Positions 5,032 to 11,035 of a stretch of 20,339 nt of DNA are shown in pieces; positions within the stretch are counted from its first letter, which is position 1, and every line of letters begins with the position of its first letter. The stretch comes from a virus. The DNA lies in the IMG/VR virus record IMGVR_UViG_3300025872_000396, positions 1-20,339 of that record; one strand, written 5' to 3'. The notes beneath the pieces are model-generated. The model saw nothing but the letters and a program-made list of their open reading frames with translations, ran no database searches and had not been told where the DNA came from. The translations under genes and the position numbers were made by a program.

Positions 5032-6036
5032 ATGGCTCACGAATTCACCTCCGGCGCTTTCTTCAATGGCAAAGCTGCCTGGCATCGTCTTGGCACTGTC
5101 CTCGACGGCACCCTCCCTGCTCGCGAGGCTTTCCGCTTGGCCGATGCCGATTGGGACGTGCTGTCCACTCCCATCTTCGATCCCACTGGTTCACCTATCG
5201 AGGGTTATCAAGCCATTTCTCGTGGAGACAATGGGCAAGTACTCAGTGTTCAGAAAGATTCTTATACCATCGTTCAGAACGAACAGCTCATCCGCCTGGC
5301 TGAAGCCCTGCATGAAGATGCCTCCATGGATGCCGTAGTTGTCCTTCAGGAAGGTAGAAAAGTGGCCTTTACTGCTCGCATCAACAATGCAGAGGGCGAA
5401 GTGGTAAAAGGCGATGAAATTAATCAATATTTTGTTGGCACCACTTCTCACGATGGCACTATTGCTTTCCAAGCCATCTTTTCGCCCATCCGAGTGGTGT
5501 GCATGAATACGCTTTCAGCCACGCTCAACCATGCTGCACGTTCTGGCGTAAGCAAGCGCATGAGCATTCGCCACACTGCCAATGCCAATTCTCTCATTGA
5601 TCGTCTTCCTGAGATTATTGACATGAAGCGGCAACAATTCACTGCCACCATTGAAGAACTGCAGGCAATGGCTGCTAAACCCTGCACGTCTGAAATGTTC
5701 AAGCAATATTGTGAGCAAGTATTTGCCGATCAACTGGCAGGCACTATTAACGACAAGCGTGGAGATAAGGCCACTGCTCGCCCCAAGACCATTGCAGACC
5801 TGCCCCAGTGGGATTCCTTGGCTAATAAATTCGCTGGCGACGGCATTGGTTTCGATATCAAAGGTGTGCAAGGGACTATGTGGGGGGCTTACAATACTGT
5901 CACTGAATTTCTTACGCACGAAGCTGGTCGTGGTGATGCAGATAATCTCGATACGGCTCGACGCCGCCTGGAGAGCCTTTACTGGGGAAGTGGAGCAGCC
6001 ACGCTGAACAAGGCTCACTCCCTGGCGCTCGCATAA
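5032..6036 (+). CDS. DUF932 phage/plasmid-like protein
   Basis: 334 aa. This is the TIGR03299/DUF932 family found in phages and plasmids: AWHRLG (16-21) near the N-terminus, the strand block GYQAISRGDNGQVLSVQKDSYTIVQNEQL, FTARINN, then the family segment FSPIRVVCMNTLSATL with a downstream H-T-A-N region and an extended helical C-terminus ending YWGSGAATLNKAHSLALA. The length is normal for the family. Its biochemical role is unknown, though the gene is often found near recombination and replication genes. ATG 5032 is in GCC-ATG-GC context with no Shine-Dalgarno. The gene has its own leader and is followed by a hairpin at 6053. Confidence 0.9.
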   Translation: MAHEFTSGAFFNGKAAWHRLGTVLDGTLPAREAFRLADADWDVLSTPIFDPTGSPIEGYQAISRGDNGQVLSVQKDSYTIVQNEQLIRLAEALHEDASMDAVVVLQEGRKVAFTARINNAEGEVVKGDEINQYFVGTTSHDGTIAFQAIFSPIRVVCMNTLSATLNHAARSGVSKRMSIRHTANANSLIDRLPEIIDMKRQQFTATIEELQAMAAKPCTSEMFKQYCEQVFADQLAGTINDKRGDKATARPKTIADLPQWDSLANKFAGDGIGFDIKGVQGTMWGAYNTVTEFLTHEAGRGDADNLDTARRRLESLYWGSGAATLNKAHSLALA

Positions 6037-6052
6037 GCAACGCTAATAGCAA

Positions 6053-6070
6053 GGGGGCTTTACAGCCCCC
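6053..6070 (+). terminator. G/C-rich hairpin after DUF932
   Basis: GGGGGCT (6053-6059), loop TTAC, AGCCCCC (6064-6070). It lacks a T-run, so it may stabilise the 3' end or terminate weakly. Confidence 0.55.
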
Positions 6071-6085
6071 GCGAAATGAACTAAC

Positions 6086-6132
6086 TTTTATTTTGTCAAG
6101 GGCAGCGATGTCCACGCCACGTTTTAAAAACC
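6086..6132 (+). promoter_or_regulatory. GCGA-loop leader hairpin (repeat of the DUF932 leader)
   Basis: GGGCA-GCGA-TGTCC (6100-6113, one G-U pair) forms a tetraloop hairpin 19 bases before the ATG, followed by ACGCCACGTTTTAAAAACC. The left 23 bases repeat 4988-5010 exactly. The right arm differs from the DUF932 leader but still pairs, so the stem is conserved rather than the sequence. Confidence 0.6.
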
Positions 6133-6495
6133 ATGGCCACCATCACCCGCGAAACCGCCACCTGCCCCGTCTGCAGCGGCTCTGGCAAGCTTCCCCACTT
6201 CAGTCACATCGCCAACGGCACTTGCTTTGCCTGCGGCGGCACCGGCACCATCACCTTCAAGACCTTCATCGGCGACAACAGCGATGTGATCCTGGAAGTG
6301 TCCATGTGGAAAGGCAAGTTCTATGACGCCCATCTGCGTTGCCGCACCTGGGAGAGCTATGTCAGCCCTTCCCATGGCCCAATGAAGGAATGGGGCAAGG
6401 ACAAGTGGGTGAAGCGCATCACTGATGTAGAAGAGGCTCGTGAGCTGTGGCGCAATGCCGAGGCCCATGGCATCAAAACTCAGCTTTGTGACTGA
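6133..6495 (+). CDS. Small protein with DnaJ-type zinc-finger motif
   Basis: 120 aa. The first 40 residues contain CPVCSGSGK (11-19) and CFACGGTGT (31-39), two C-x-x-C-x-G-x-G repeats of the DnaJ cysteine-rich type that should bind one zinc. The remaining 80 residues (ITFKTFIGDNSDVILEVSMW..., then RITDVEEARELWRNAEAHG) look like a small mixed domain with a final helix. Many small phage proteins use this zinc knuckle; the partner is unknown. Its codons are unusually C-rich at third positions compared with its neighbours. A terminator follows at 6506. Confidence 0.75.
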   Translation: MATITRETATCPVCSGSGKLPHFSHIANGTCFACGGTGTITFKTFIGDNSDVILEVSMWKGKFYDAHLRCRTWESYVSPSHGPMKEWGKDKWVKRITDVEEARELWRNAEAHGIKTQLCD

Positions 6496-6505
6496 TTGTT
6501 AAAAC

Positions 6506-6526
6506 GGGGCCGACCACGGCCCCTTT
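6506..6526 (+). terminator. Intrinsic terminator
   Basis: GGGGCCG (6506-6512), loop ACCA, CGGCCCC (6517-6523), TTT. It closes the zinc-finger gene. Confidence 0.7.
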
Positions 6527-6531
6527 CAGAC

Positions 6532-6576
6532 TATTGTTCTCTCATGAAGCGCGAGCTTCCCTCGATTTTTAAAACC
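6532..6576 (+). promoter_or_regulatory. GCGA-loop leader hairpin
   Basis: GAAGC-GCGA-GCTTC (6546-6559) is a perfect 5-bp hairpin with a GCGA tetraloop 17 bases before the ATG, then CCTCGATTTTTAAAACC. TATTGT at 6532-6537 may be the -10. There is no Shine-Dalgarno. Confidence 0.65.
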
Positions 6577-6777
6577 ATGAGCACCCTGCCTGCTGCAAAA
6601 CACACTTACGCCGTCACCATCGAGCACCATTACGGCGACATCTATTTCAACTGGCAAACTATCAACCTTGATGCCACCAGCGAAGAAGAAGCTAAAACGC
6701 TGGCCGAGCATCGTTTTCCTGAATCCTGGAACGTGAAGGCTATTCGTGCTGTTCGTCACGAATACTCTGCTCTTTGA
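6577..6777 (+). CDS. Small hypothetical protein, 66 aa
   Basis: I chose ATG 6577 because it follows the AAAACC leader; in-frame starts further upstream would translate through the hairpin and the preceding terminator. The product has strand-rich segments (HTYAVTIEHHYGDIYFNWQTINLDAT) followed by an acidic helix (SEEEAKTLAEHRF) and another strand, a beta-alpha arrangement. No family is recognised. The next gene starts 29 bases after its stop. Confidence 0.65.
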   Translation: MSTLPAAKHTYAVTIEHHYGDIYFNWQTINLDATSEEEAKTLAEHRFPESWNVKAIRAVRHEYSAL

Positions 6778-6806
6778 TTTTCATTCATCTTTTTTCCATT
6801 ATTACC

Positions 6807-7136
6807 ATGAACGCTTCCATCAAACAGGCCTGGACTAATGCTCTTCGCTCTGGCCAGTACGAACAAGGCAAAGAAAGTCTCTATAGCAATGGTAAATTCT
6901 GCTGCCTTGGCGTTCTCACGGACCTCTACATTCAAGAGACTAATCAAGAATGGCATCATGATGCTGGTTGTTGTTATAGCTTTGAAACCGAAGGAGGCAT
7001 TCTTCCTCTTTCAGTGCAGCAATGGGCGCAACTTCACGATCCCAATCCCTATCTTGCCGGCTACCACATCACTTCTTGGAATGATGAGGGGACAAGCTTT
7101 ACAGAACTGGCTGATTTAATTGATTCTCATCTTTGA
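6807..7136 (+). CDS. Conserved hypothetical phage/bacterial protein, 109 aa
   Basis: The sequence follows a recurring family pattern: a short helix W-T-N-A-L-R-S-G-Q-Y-E-Q-G (9-21), then FCCLGVLTDLY (31-41), a middle W-x-H segment, LPLSVQQWAQL (about 67-77), and an ending with SFTELADLIDSHL. Related proteins are scattered among phages and bacteria, but I know of no assigned function. ATG 6807 sits in ATTACC-ATG context. I rejected the upstream in-frame extension because it would be translated from T-rich non-coding sequence. It is probably co-transcribed with 6577 and 7146. Confidence 0.75.
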   Translation: MNASIKQAWTNALRSGQYEQGKESLYSNGKFCCLGVLTDLYIQETNQEWHHDAGCCYSFETEGGILPLSVQQWAQLHDPNPYLAGYHITSWNDEGTSFTELADLIDSHL

Positions 7137-7145
7137 TAGCCACCA

Positions 7146-7448
7146 ATGATCACCACCATCAAGACCTACCAAGACAACGGCCCGTATTTCTCCTGCACAA
7201 GAGGCAGCTACCAAGCTGCCTCGCTCCAGCAGCTTGTTTTTCACGTCAGGCAGGCGATGGAAGACCGTGAGCATGTCATTGGCATCTTTGGCCCCGATGG
7301 GGCCTGCAAGGGCGTCTGGCAGCTCGATATCGAAGGGCACGTAGACAGTGCTGGCGACACCATCGTAGATCACGAGGGCTATGAACTGCTCAGGCCAAGC
7401 ACCAAAAGCAAATGGACGTGGGACTTCCTGCAAAGGCAACTGGCTTGA
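7146..7448 (+). CDS. Hypothetical protein, 100 aa
   Basis: ATG 7146 is nine bases after the preceding stop, in CACCA-ATG context. The product begins ITTIKTYQDNGPYFSCTRGS, has a helix (ASLQQLVFHVRQAMEDRE), then strands (HVIGIFGPDGACKGVWQLDI) and a Trp-rich C-terminal helix (KWTWDFLQRQLA). It is probably a small alpha/beta domain. No family is recognised. Two terminator hairpins follow. Confidence 0.65.
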   Translation: MITTIKTYQDNGPYFSCTRGSYQAASLQQLVFHVRQAMEDREHVIGIFGPDGACKGVWQLDIEGHVDSAGDTIVDHEGYELLRPSTKSKWTWDFLQRQLA

Positions 7449-7450
7449 TT

Positions 7451-7479
7451 GAAGGAGCATCTTGGATGCTCCCTTCTTA
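7451..7479 (+). terminator. Intrinsic terminator
   Basis: GAAGGAGCATC (7451-7461), loop TTG, GATGCTCCCTTC (7465-7476, one bulged C), followed by TTAA. It ends the 6577-7448 gene group. Confidence 0.65.
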
Positions 7480-7512
7480 AACCCTGTTCAGGCATTGTTT
7501 CGTTTTGTTAAC

Positions 7513-7535
7513 AAGGGGCCTCCAGGCCCCTTTCT
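7513..7535 (+). terminator. Second terminator in tandem
   Basis: AAGGGGCC, loop TCCA, GGCCCCTT (7513-7532), then TCT. It lies 34 bases after the previous terminator and directly upstream of the next cassette's -10-like element, giving full insulation. Confidence 0.7.
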
Positions 7536-7539
7536 GCTG

Positions 7540-7585
7540 TATTGTTTGTTCAACGAGGCGCGAGCCTCTCCTCTGGCTTAAAACC
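7540..7585 (+). promoter_or_regulatory. GCGA-loop leader hairpin
   Basis: GAGGC-GCGA-GCCTC (7555-7568) is a perfect 5-bp tetraloop hairpin 17 bases before the ATG, then TCCTCTGGCTTAAAACC. TATTGT (7540-7545) may be the -10, in the same relative place as in the 6577 leader. Confidence 0.65.
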
Positions 7586-7867
7586 ATGACTCGCCTGATC
7601 TTCGACATGGCTTCCTTCAGCTCCACTCAGGGGCAATGGTGGAAGGACATGCGCAATGACAATACTGAGCGTCGAGTGAGTCTTGTGGCTTCCCACATGG
7701 GCTTTTTCCTCTGGACTGCTGATTTTCGCGAAGCCCGCAGCGGCAAGTTCATCTGCCAGAAGTTCTTCTGCACCAAGCCTGATAGCGAAGAGCCTGTAGC
7801 GTTGTTTGAGCACCTGCAGGATCGCCAGGAATGGCTTGAAAAGCAATGGAAGCTACAAGCAGCCTGA
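7586..7867 (+). CDS. Hypothetical protein, 93 aa
   Basis: ATG 7586 directly follows the TTAAAACC leader; the open frame extends upstream but only through the hairpin and terminator. The product (TRLIFDMASFSSTQGQWWKD..., then SLVASHMGFFLWTADFREA, RSGKFICQKFFC and a Glu/Trp-rich C-terminal helix) is probably a small beta-alpha domain. No family is recognised. A G/C-rich hairpin follows ten bases after its stop and also serves as the next gene's leader. Confidence 0.65.
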   Translation: MTRLIFDMASFSSTQGQWWKDMRNDNTERRVSLVASHMGFFLWTADFREARSGKFICQKFFCTKPDSEEPVALFEHLQDRQEWLEKQWKLQAA

Positions 7868-7877
7868 TTTAGCAAAA

Positions 7878-7915
7878 GGGGCGCCCCAAAGCGCCCCGCT
7901 CTCCTCCTTAAAACC
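7878..7915 (+). promoter_or_regulatory. Combined 3' hairpin and leader
   Basis: GGGGCGC (7878-7884), loop CCCAAA, GCGCCCC (7891-7897), then GCTCTCCTCCTTAAAACC and ATG. It lacks a T-run, so it is a poor terminator, but it is placed exactly like the other leader hairpins (18 bases before the ATG) and the CTCCTCCTT tract is the clearest 16S 3'-end mimic here. Confidence 0.5.
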
Positions 7916-8104
7916 ATGCAAGACTCAATTAACATTCTCGCCATCAGCAATCGAGGCCGATCACGTATTGGCACTCACATCACCACTGCCATTGTTGAGC
8001 AGAACCACCACGATAAGCTTTTTATTGTGTTGCCTCAATTCAATCAATGTCGATGGATAAAGAAAGATAACGATCCTGATTTTCGCATTATTTCGCAAGG
8101 TTAA
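7916..8104 (+). CDS. Small hypothetical protein, 62 aa
   Basis: ATG 7916 after TTAAAACC. The product is strand-rich (QDSINILAISNRGRSRIGTH, then HDKLFIVLPQF) with a basic C-terminal half. No family is recognised. Its stop is two bases before the ATG of the next small gene, so the two form a tight pair. Confidence 0.6.
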   Translation: MQDSINILAISNRGRSRIGTHITTAIVEQNHHDKLFIVLPQFNQCRWIKKDNDPDFRIISQG

Positions 8105-8106
8105 TC

Positions 8107-8265
8107 ATGATTCTCATTGATTTCTTTGATGAAGCTTCTTGCAAAGGCACTGAACTCATTGAAGGCTGGTATTTCTACGATGATGCAGATGATTCCGTAA
8201 TAGGCGGGCCGTTTTCCAATGAAGAAGCCGCCATAAAGGCGGCTTTTGATGGGCATGGCTGGTAA
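8107..8265 (+). CDS. Small acidic hypothetical protein, 52 aa
   Basis: ATG 8107 to TAA 8263-8265, two bases after the previous stop. The product is acidic and Gly/Trp-rich: ILIDFFDEASCKGTELIEGW, then YFYDDADDSVIGGPFSNEEAAIKAAF. The G-x-x-F-S-N-E-E-A-A-I-K-A-A pattern resembles small phage proteins that end in an aromatic-Asn-Glu-Glu-Ala helix. The function is unknown. It closes the cassette array. Confidence 0.6.
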   Translation: MILIDFFDEASCKGTELIEGWYFYDDADDSVIGGPFSNEEAAIKAAFDGHGW

Positions 8266-8290
8266 AGCTTGAAATAATTGTTAGCATGGC

Positions 8291-8324
8291 GAAACGACGC
8301 GAGACTGGCATCTCGTGACGTTTC
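8291..8324 (+). promoter_or_regulatory. Long interrupted hairpin before the NUMOD4-HNH gene
   Basis: GAAACG (8291-8296) and CGAGA (8300-8304) pair with TCTCG (8311-8315) and CGTTTC (8319-8324) around a CTGGCA loop, with a 3x3 internal loop: 11 pairs in all. It is followed 14 bases later by AGAGGAG, a true Shine-Dalgarno, unlike the other leaders. Confidence 0.5.
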
Positions 8325-8350
8325 TAACCACTACCAAGAGGAGTTTGGCC

Positions 8351-8950
8351 ATGGCTACAAATAAGCATAGCAGCGTGCCTACAGGGTTTAAGGAGATCCC
8401 TGGGTATAACGGACGCTATTTCATCAATGAGAAGGGCGAGGTGTGGAGTCTTGCCAAATCAAGACTCATGAGTCCGCAAACCAGCGGAAGCAAAGATTAT
8501 CCATGGGTGCTAATCACGGAGAATAACAAGAAGAAACAACCTCGTACTATTCATTATTTAATGCGTCTTACTTGGATGCCTCCTGCGCCCGGGGAAATAG
8601 GGTCTGGTGGCGATAAATGGTGTGTAAATCATAAAGATGGAAATAAACTTAATAATCATATTTCTAATCTTGAATGGACCACAAACAGCGACAACGCAAA
8701 GCACGCTTGGGATAATGGACTGCAAGCCTGTGGAGAGGCAAAGAAAAATGCTAAATTTACATCGCGGCAAATTACAGCAGTTCGTTTGCGCGTGAAATAT
8801 GGTGAAAGCGCTTATTCCATTGCAAAAGAATTAAATGTTTCGCATGGAACTATTAAAAAGATTTGTCGTTTTGATAGTTGGCGCCATCAAGACCTTAATC
8901 TTCGTGGCAGGATCCGGGCAAAGTGGTATAGCAAATTTGGACACGGATAG
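8351..8950 (+). CDS. NUMOD4-HNH homing endonuclease with C-terminal HTH
   Basis: 199 aa. Domains in order: NUMOD4 (FKEIPGYNGRYFINEKGEVWS, split as residues 13-22 and 23-33), HNH nuclease (WCVNHKDGNKLNNHISNLEW, split as 90-99 and 100-109, with catalytic His in V-N-H), and a C-terminal helix-turn-helix (SAYSIAKELNVSHGTIKKIC, about 153-172) of the NUMOD1/IENR type. These free-standing enzymes cut DNA to spread their own gene. ATG 8351 has AGAGGAG nine bases upstream, the best Shine-Dalgarno in the window, which suggests recent acquisition. The last ~20 residues are Arg/Lys-rich and unlike the family's usual end. The stop codon lies inside the first unit of a 27-bp repeat. Confidence 0.9.
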   Translation: MATNKHSSVPTGFKEIPGYNGRYFINEKGEVWSLAKSRLMSPQTSGSKDYPWVLITENNKKKQPRTIHYLMRLTWMPPAPGEIGSGGDKWCVNHKDGNKLNNHISNLEWTTNSDNAKHAWDNGLQACGEAKKNAKFTSRQITAVRLRVKYGESAYSIAKELNVSHGTIKKICRFDSWRHQDLNLRGRIRAKWYSKFGHG

Positions 8951-9027
8951 AAAAAGGCTTGTTTTGAAAAATTGGGCACGGCTGGGTTTTGGCTTGTTTA
9001 GGGCACGGCTGAAAAAAGGCTTGTTTT
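8939..9027 (+). repeat. Three copies of a 27-bp repeat overlapping the HNH stop codon
   Basis: Units at 8939-8965, 8974-9000 and 9001-9027 share GG(A/G)CACGG(A/C)T near the start and GGCTTGTTT at the end. The last two are in direct tandem; the first is set off by eight bases (GAAAAATT) and contains the TAG of the endonuclease gene. The stretch from here to 9160 has no gene. Confidence 0.7.
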
Positions 9028-9128
9028 ATACCATTTCATCACACCTTCTCATCATCACATCATCACGCTGCCATTATATGCGCATACAGACATAAATAGT
9101 ATAGGCGTACTAGTCCGAAGCGAGGGCG

Positions 9129-9153
9129 ATTCCCCGGTTCTCCGGTGGGGAAT
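9129..9153. other. ATTCCCC/GGGGAAT hairpin
   Basis: ATTCCCC (9129-9135) pairs with GGGGAAT (9147-9153) around an 11-base centre that contains CCGG-TTCT-CCGG, allowing an alternative inner hairpin. It stands at the left edge of the repeat array. Confidence 0.5.
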
Positions 9154-9167
9154 AGGGAGAATATACT

Positions 9168-9620
9168 CTACCTAGCGGCCGTAGATATACCCTACCCAGC
9201 AAGCGTAGATATACCCTACTGGTGACGGCCTTAAGAGAGGCTCACTTGTGACCGTGCTAAGTGAGGCTCACTTGTGGCCGTACTAGGTGTCTCCTATTGG
9301 TGGCGGCCTTAAATGTAGGCTACTGGCAGTGTGCTGATTCCACTTACTTACTGGCGCGATTCTGCCGAGCTTCAGTGAGACTAACTGCCGCGAGTGGCTG
9401 TCTACTCTCACCAGCGTGATTCTGCCGCGATCGCCTATGTTTACCGTTCCGCCGTATTTGTGCTGTCTACCGCTAGGCCTTAGGTGAGCTTTACTGCGCA
9501 GTGCTAGTTGAGCCTCACTGTTTAGCGCTAGTTCTCTCTCACTGTTTAGCGCTAGTTCTCTCTCACTGTTTAGCGCTAGTTGAGCCCTACTGTTCAGCCC
9601 TAAGTGTAGATATTTCAATA
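9168..9620. repeat. Divergent 24-26-bp hairpin-like tandem repeat array
   Basis: About 17 units, each marked by CTAC or CTCACT, spaced mostly 24 bases (9168, 9192, 9216; later 9493 through 9589) or 26 bases (9244 through 9322), with two gaps of 33-34. Units at 9525-9548 and 9549-9572 are identical. Several units fold on themselves with different stems: CTAC/GTAG (9168 and 9192 units), CTCACTT/AAGTGAG (9241) and CACTT/AGGTG (9269). Changing both arms together argues for selection on structure. A HIP1 palindrome GCGATCGC lies at 9428. No convincing protein is encoded; a leftward frame here has an ALNSEREL repeat only because the DNA is repetitive. Confidence 0.65.
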
Positions 9621-9759
9621 CGTAACGCCGATGGCGGTTCTGGCGCTTCCAATGGTATGAGCGCTGAATGTTGCGGATTGTTGCGGCGGTTGACCTTTTG
9701 GCAGGAGAGATGATACGCGCGTGCGCGCGATCGTTTCTCTGCTGAGCACTGCGCGCAGT

Positions 9760-9838
9760 CTCTCCCCACTGATAAGCCTGGCTTGTCATTGCGTCGCGGA
9801 TCGGGCACTGATAAGCCTATCCGCTTATCAGCGGCCTT
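9760..9838 (+). terminator. GATAAGC inverted repeats, terminator-like
   Basis: CTGATAAGC (9808-9816) and GCTTATCAG (9823-9831) form a perfect 9-bp stem with a CTATCC loop, followed by CGGCCTTTTC. An alternative fold pairs CCGCT with AGCGG. A weaker sister copy, TGATAAGC-CTG-GCTTGTCA, lies about 38 bases upstream. The stretch from 9621 to 9928 has no confident gene; a further hairpin (CGCCTG/CAGGCG, 9855-9875) lies just before the antirestriction gene. Confidence 0.5.
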
Positions 9839-9928
9839 TTCAACGCCAAACGATCGCCTGTGCTTATCGCAGGCGCTTCTAGCCTCGCTTTGCCCCTTAT
9901 CGGTGGTATTGTTCCTTTAGCCGCAGCG

Positions 9929-10618
9929 ATGCGGCCCTCTTGCTTACTTTCGATCATGCTTGCCCTTCCTATTGCCGCTTCCGGCATCACTGGCTTCTAT
10001 CCCGGCACTGCTTGTGCAGCCGCGATCAGTGCTTACTACTACGTGGTTCCCAGCGTTCCACTTAAAGGCGCCGATCTTATCGAGCACGCTAAGCAATACC
10101 CCGAACGATTCCCCAGCAAAACTGATCTTGTGGCCGCATCCGGCCACGTTCGCGAGAACGGCAAGGTCAGCTTTATTAGCTTTTATGAAGCCCTCTTGGA
10201 AGCCAAACTAGGGGCCGACCCTAACTATCACGTAACGCTTCAAGACGCTATTGATGAAGATAAAGAATTTGACGCACTTAGCCTACCGTTGCAAGAACTG
10301 TACAACGACATCACTGATAAGTTCGGCGAGAAGTGGACTCATCGCCAAACTCTAGACTTTATGGCTGAGTTGGATGATCTTGGCATCACTACTGCGCAGC
10401 AGCTAGAAGATGCCTTTTATACCGTCATCCACCATCCAAACTATCATTGGGAACGAGAATTTGCTGAGGAATACTACTGTGAGCTCGATTACAGCATCGC
10501 TGATAGCCCTGTAGCTTGCTTTATTGACTGGCAGCGTGCTTGGGACCATCAGCTTACCTATGATTTCTCAACCATAGAGTTCGATAATTCCGTCTTTATT
10601 CTCCACAATAACTACTAA
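9929..10618 (+). CDS. ArdA-like antirestriction protein (putative)
   Basis: 229 aa from ATG 9929. The last ~100 residues resemble ArdA: a WTHRQTLDFMAELDDLGIT helix, QQLEDAFYTVI, then HWEREFAEEYYCELDY, CFIDWQRAWDHQLTYDF and a final strand. ArdA proteins are acidic DNA mimics that block type I restriction enzymes, and this protein is strongly acidic in that half (many Asp/Glu). The N-terminal ~40 residues are hydrophobic and may not be translated; GTG 9860 (inside a hairpin), ATG 9956 or GTG 10042 are alternatives. Codon use, with many CTA Leu codons, differs from the left part of the window. It is followed by two small genes with little spacing. The assignment rests on pattern only. Confidence 0.55.
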   Translation: MRPSCLLSIMLALPIAASGITGFYPGTACAAAISAYYYVVPSVPLKGADLIEHAKQYPERFPSKTDLVAASGHVRENGKVSFISFYEALLEAKLGADPNYHVTLQDAIDEDKEFDALSLPLQELYNDITDKFGEKWTHRQTLDFMAELDDLGITTAQQLEDAFYTVIHHPNYHWEREFAEEYYCELDYSIADSPVACFIDWQRAWDHQLTYDFSTIEFDNSVFILHNNY

Positions 10619-10620
10619 TA

Positions 10621-10794
10621 ATGAAGCTATCACGTTCACAAGCGTTCATGCTTCTATATCTTGTGGAATCTTACTTACCACAAGCCGACCACGACGAACT
10701 GCCCACGCTAGAAGCGCTTCTAGAAGCGCTTCAAACTCTCTCACCAGCCGCCCCTTTTCGTACCGCTACCGAAGCCCGCAGCCATGCTCACTAA
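10621..10794 (+). CDS. Small hypothetical protein, 57 aa
   Basis: ATG 10621 comes two bases after the TAA of the ArdA-like gene. The product starts KLSRSQAFMLLYLVESYLP, continues with an acidic Leu/Glu helix (DELPTLEALLEALQTL) and ends with a Pro/Ala-rich tail. Codons for the helix lie on two adjacent copies of the palindrome GAAGCGCTTC, spaced 12 bases. It overlaps the next gene by 11 bases. No family is recognised. Position suggests an accessory to the putative antirestriction protein. Confidence 0.6.
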   Translation: MKLSRSQAFMLLYLVESYLPQADHDELPTLEALLEALQTLSPAAPFRTATEARSHAH

Positions 10795-11023
10795 CACGCA
10801 AATCCGGACCCTCTCCCGCGACCACCTAACACGCGTGGTTCACAACATGGACCCACGTGACGCAATAAGTTTACTTATTGAACACCTAGTGGCAGACTAT
10901 GACCTAGATCAAGACGCAATCTTAGAAGATATCACCGACTACTACGGTGATATAGAAGCCGCTAGACGATACCTTCTAGAGTTTGGTCTTGAAGCTTCTA
11001 TGGCTGATCAGCTTCTAGACTAG
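10784..11023 (+). CDS. Small acidic helical protein, 79 aa
   Basis: ATG 10784 overlaps the end of the preceding gene by 11 bases. The product is helical and acidic: LTNTQIRTLSRDHLTRVVHN, DAISLLIEHLVADYDLDQDAI, LEDITDYYGDIEAARRYLLEFG. Strong acidity next to an ArdA-like gene invites the idea of another DNA mimic or a regulator, but nothing in the sequence proves it. The gene ends inside a 10-bp inverted repeat and is followed by a terminator. Confidence 0.65.
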   Translation: MLTNTQIRTLSRDHLTRVVHNMDPRDAISLLIEHLVADYDLDQDAILEDITDYYGDIEAARRYLLEFGLEASMADQLLD

Positions 11024-11035
11024 CCTCTAGAAGCT
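11010..11035. repeat. Inverted repeat across the stop codon
   Basis: AGCTTCTAGA (11010-11019) and TCTAGAAGCT (11026-11035) are perfect 10-bp inverted arms with a 6-base centre containing the TAG stop. The TCTAGA core recurs throughout this island. Confidence 0.6.

Noticed and set aside
9168-9620. CRISPR array
   Set aside because: Units are contiguous and divergent with no constant repeat separated by unique spacers, and no cas genes are present.
9283-9789. 168-aa leftward reading frame with an ALNSEREL repeat
   Set aside because: The repeat in the protein is just the translation of the 24-bp DNA repeat; composition is Arg/His-rich and there is no good start, so I treat it as a by-product of the array.
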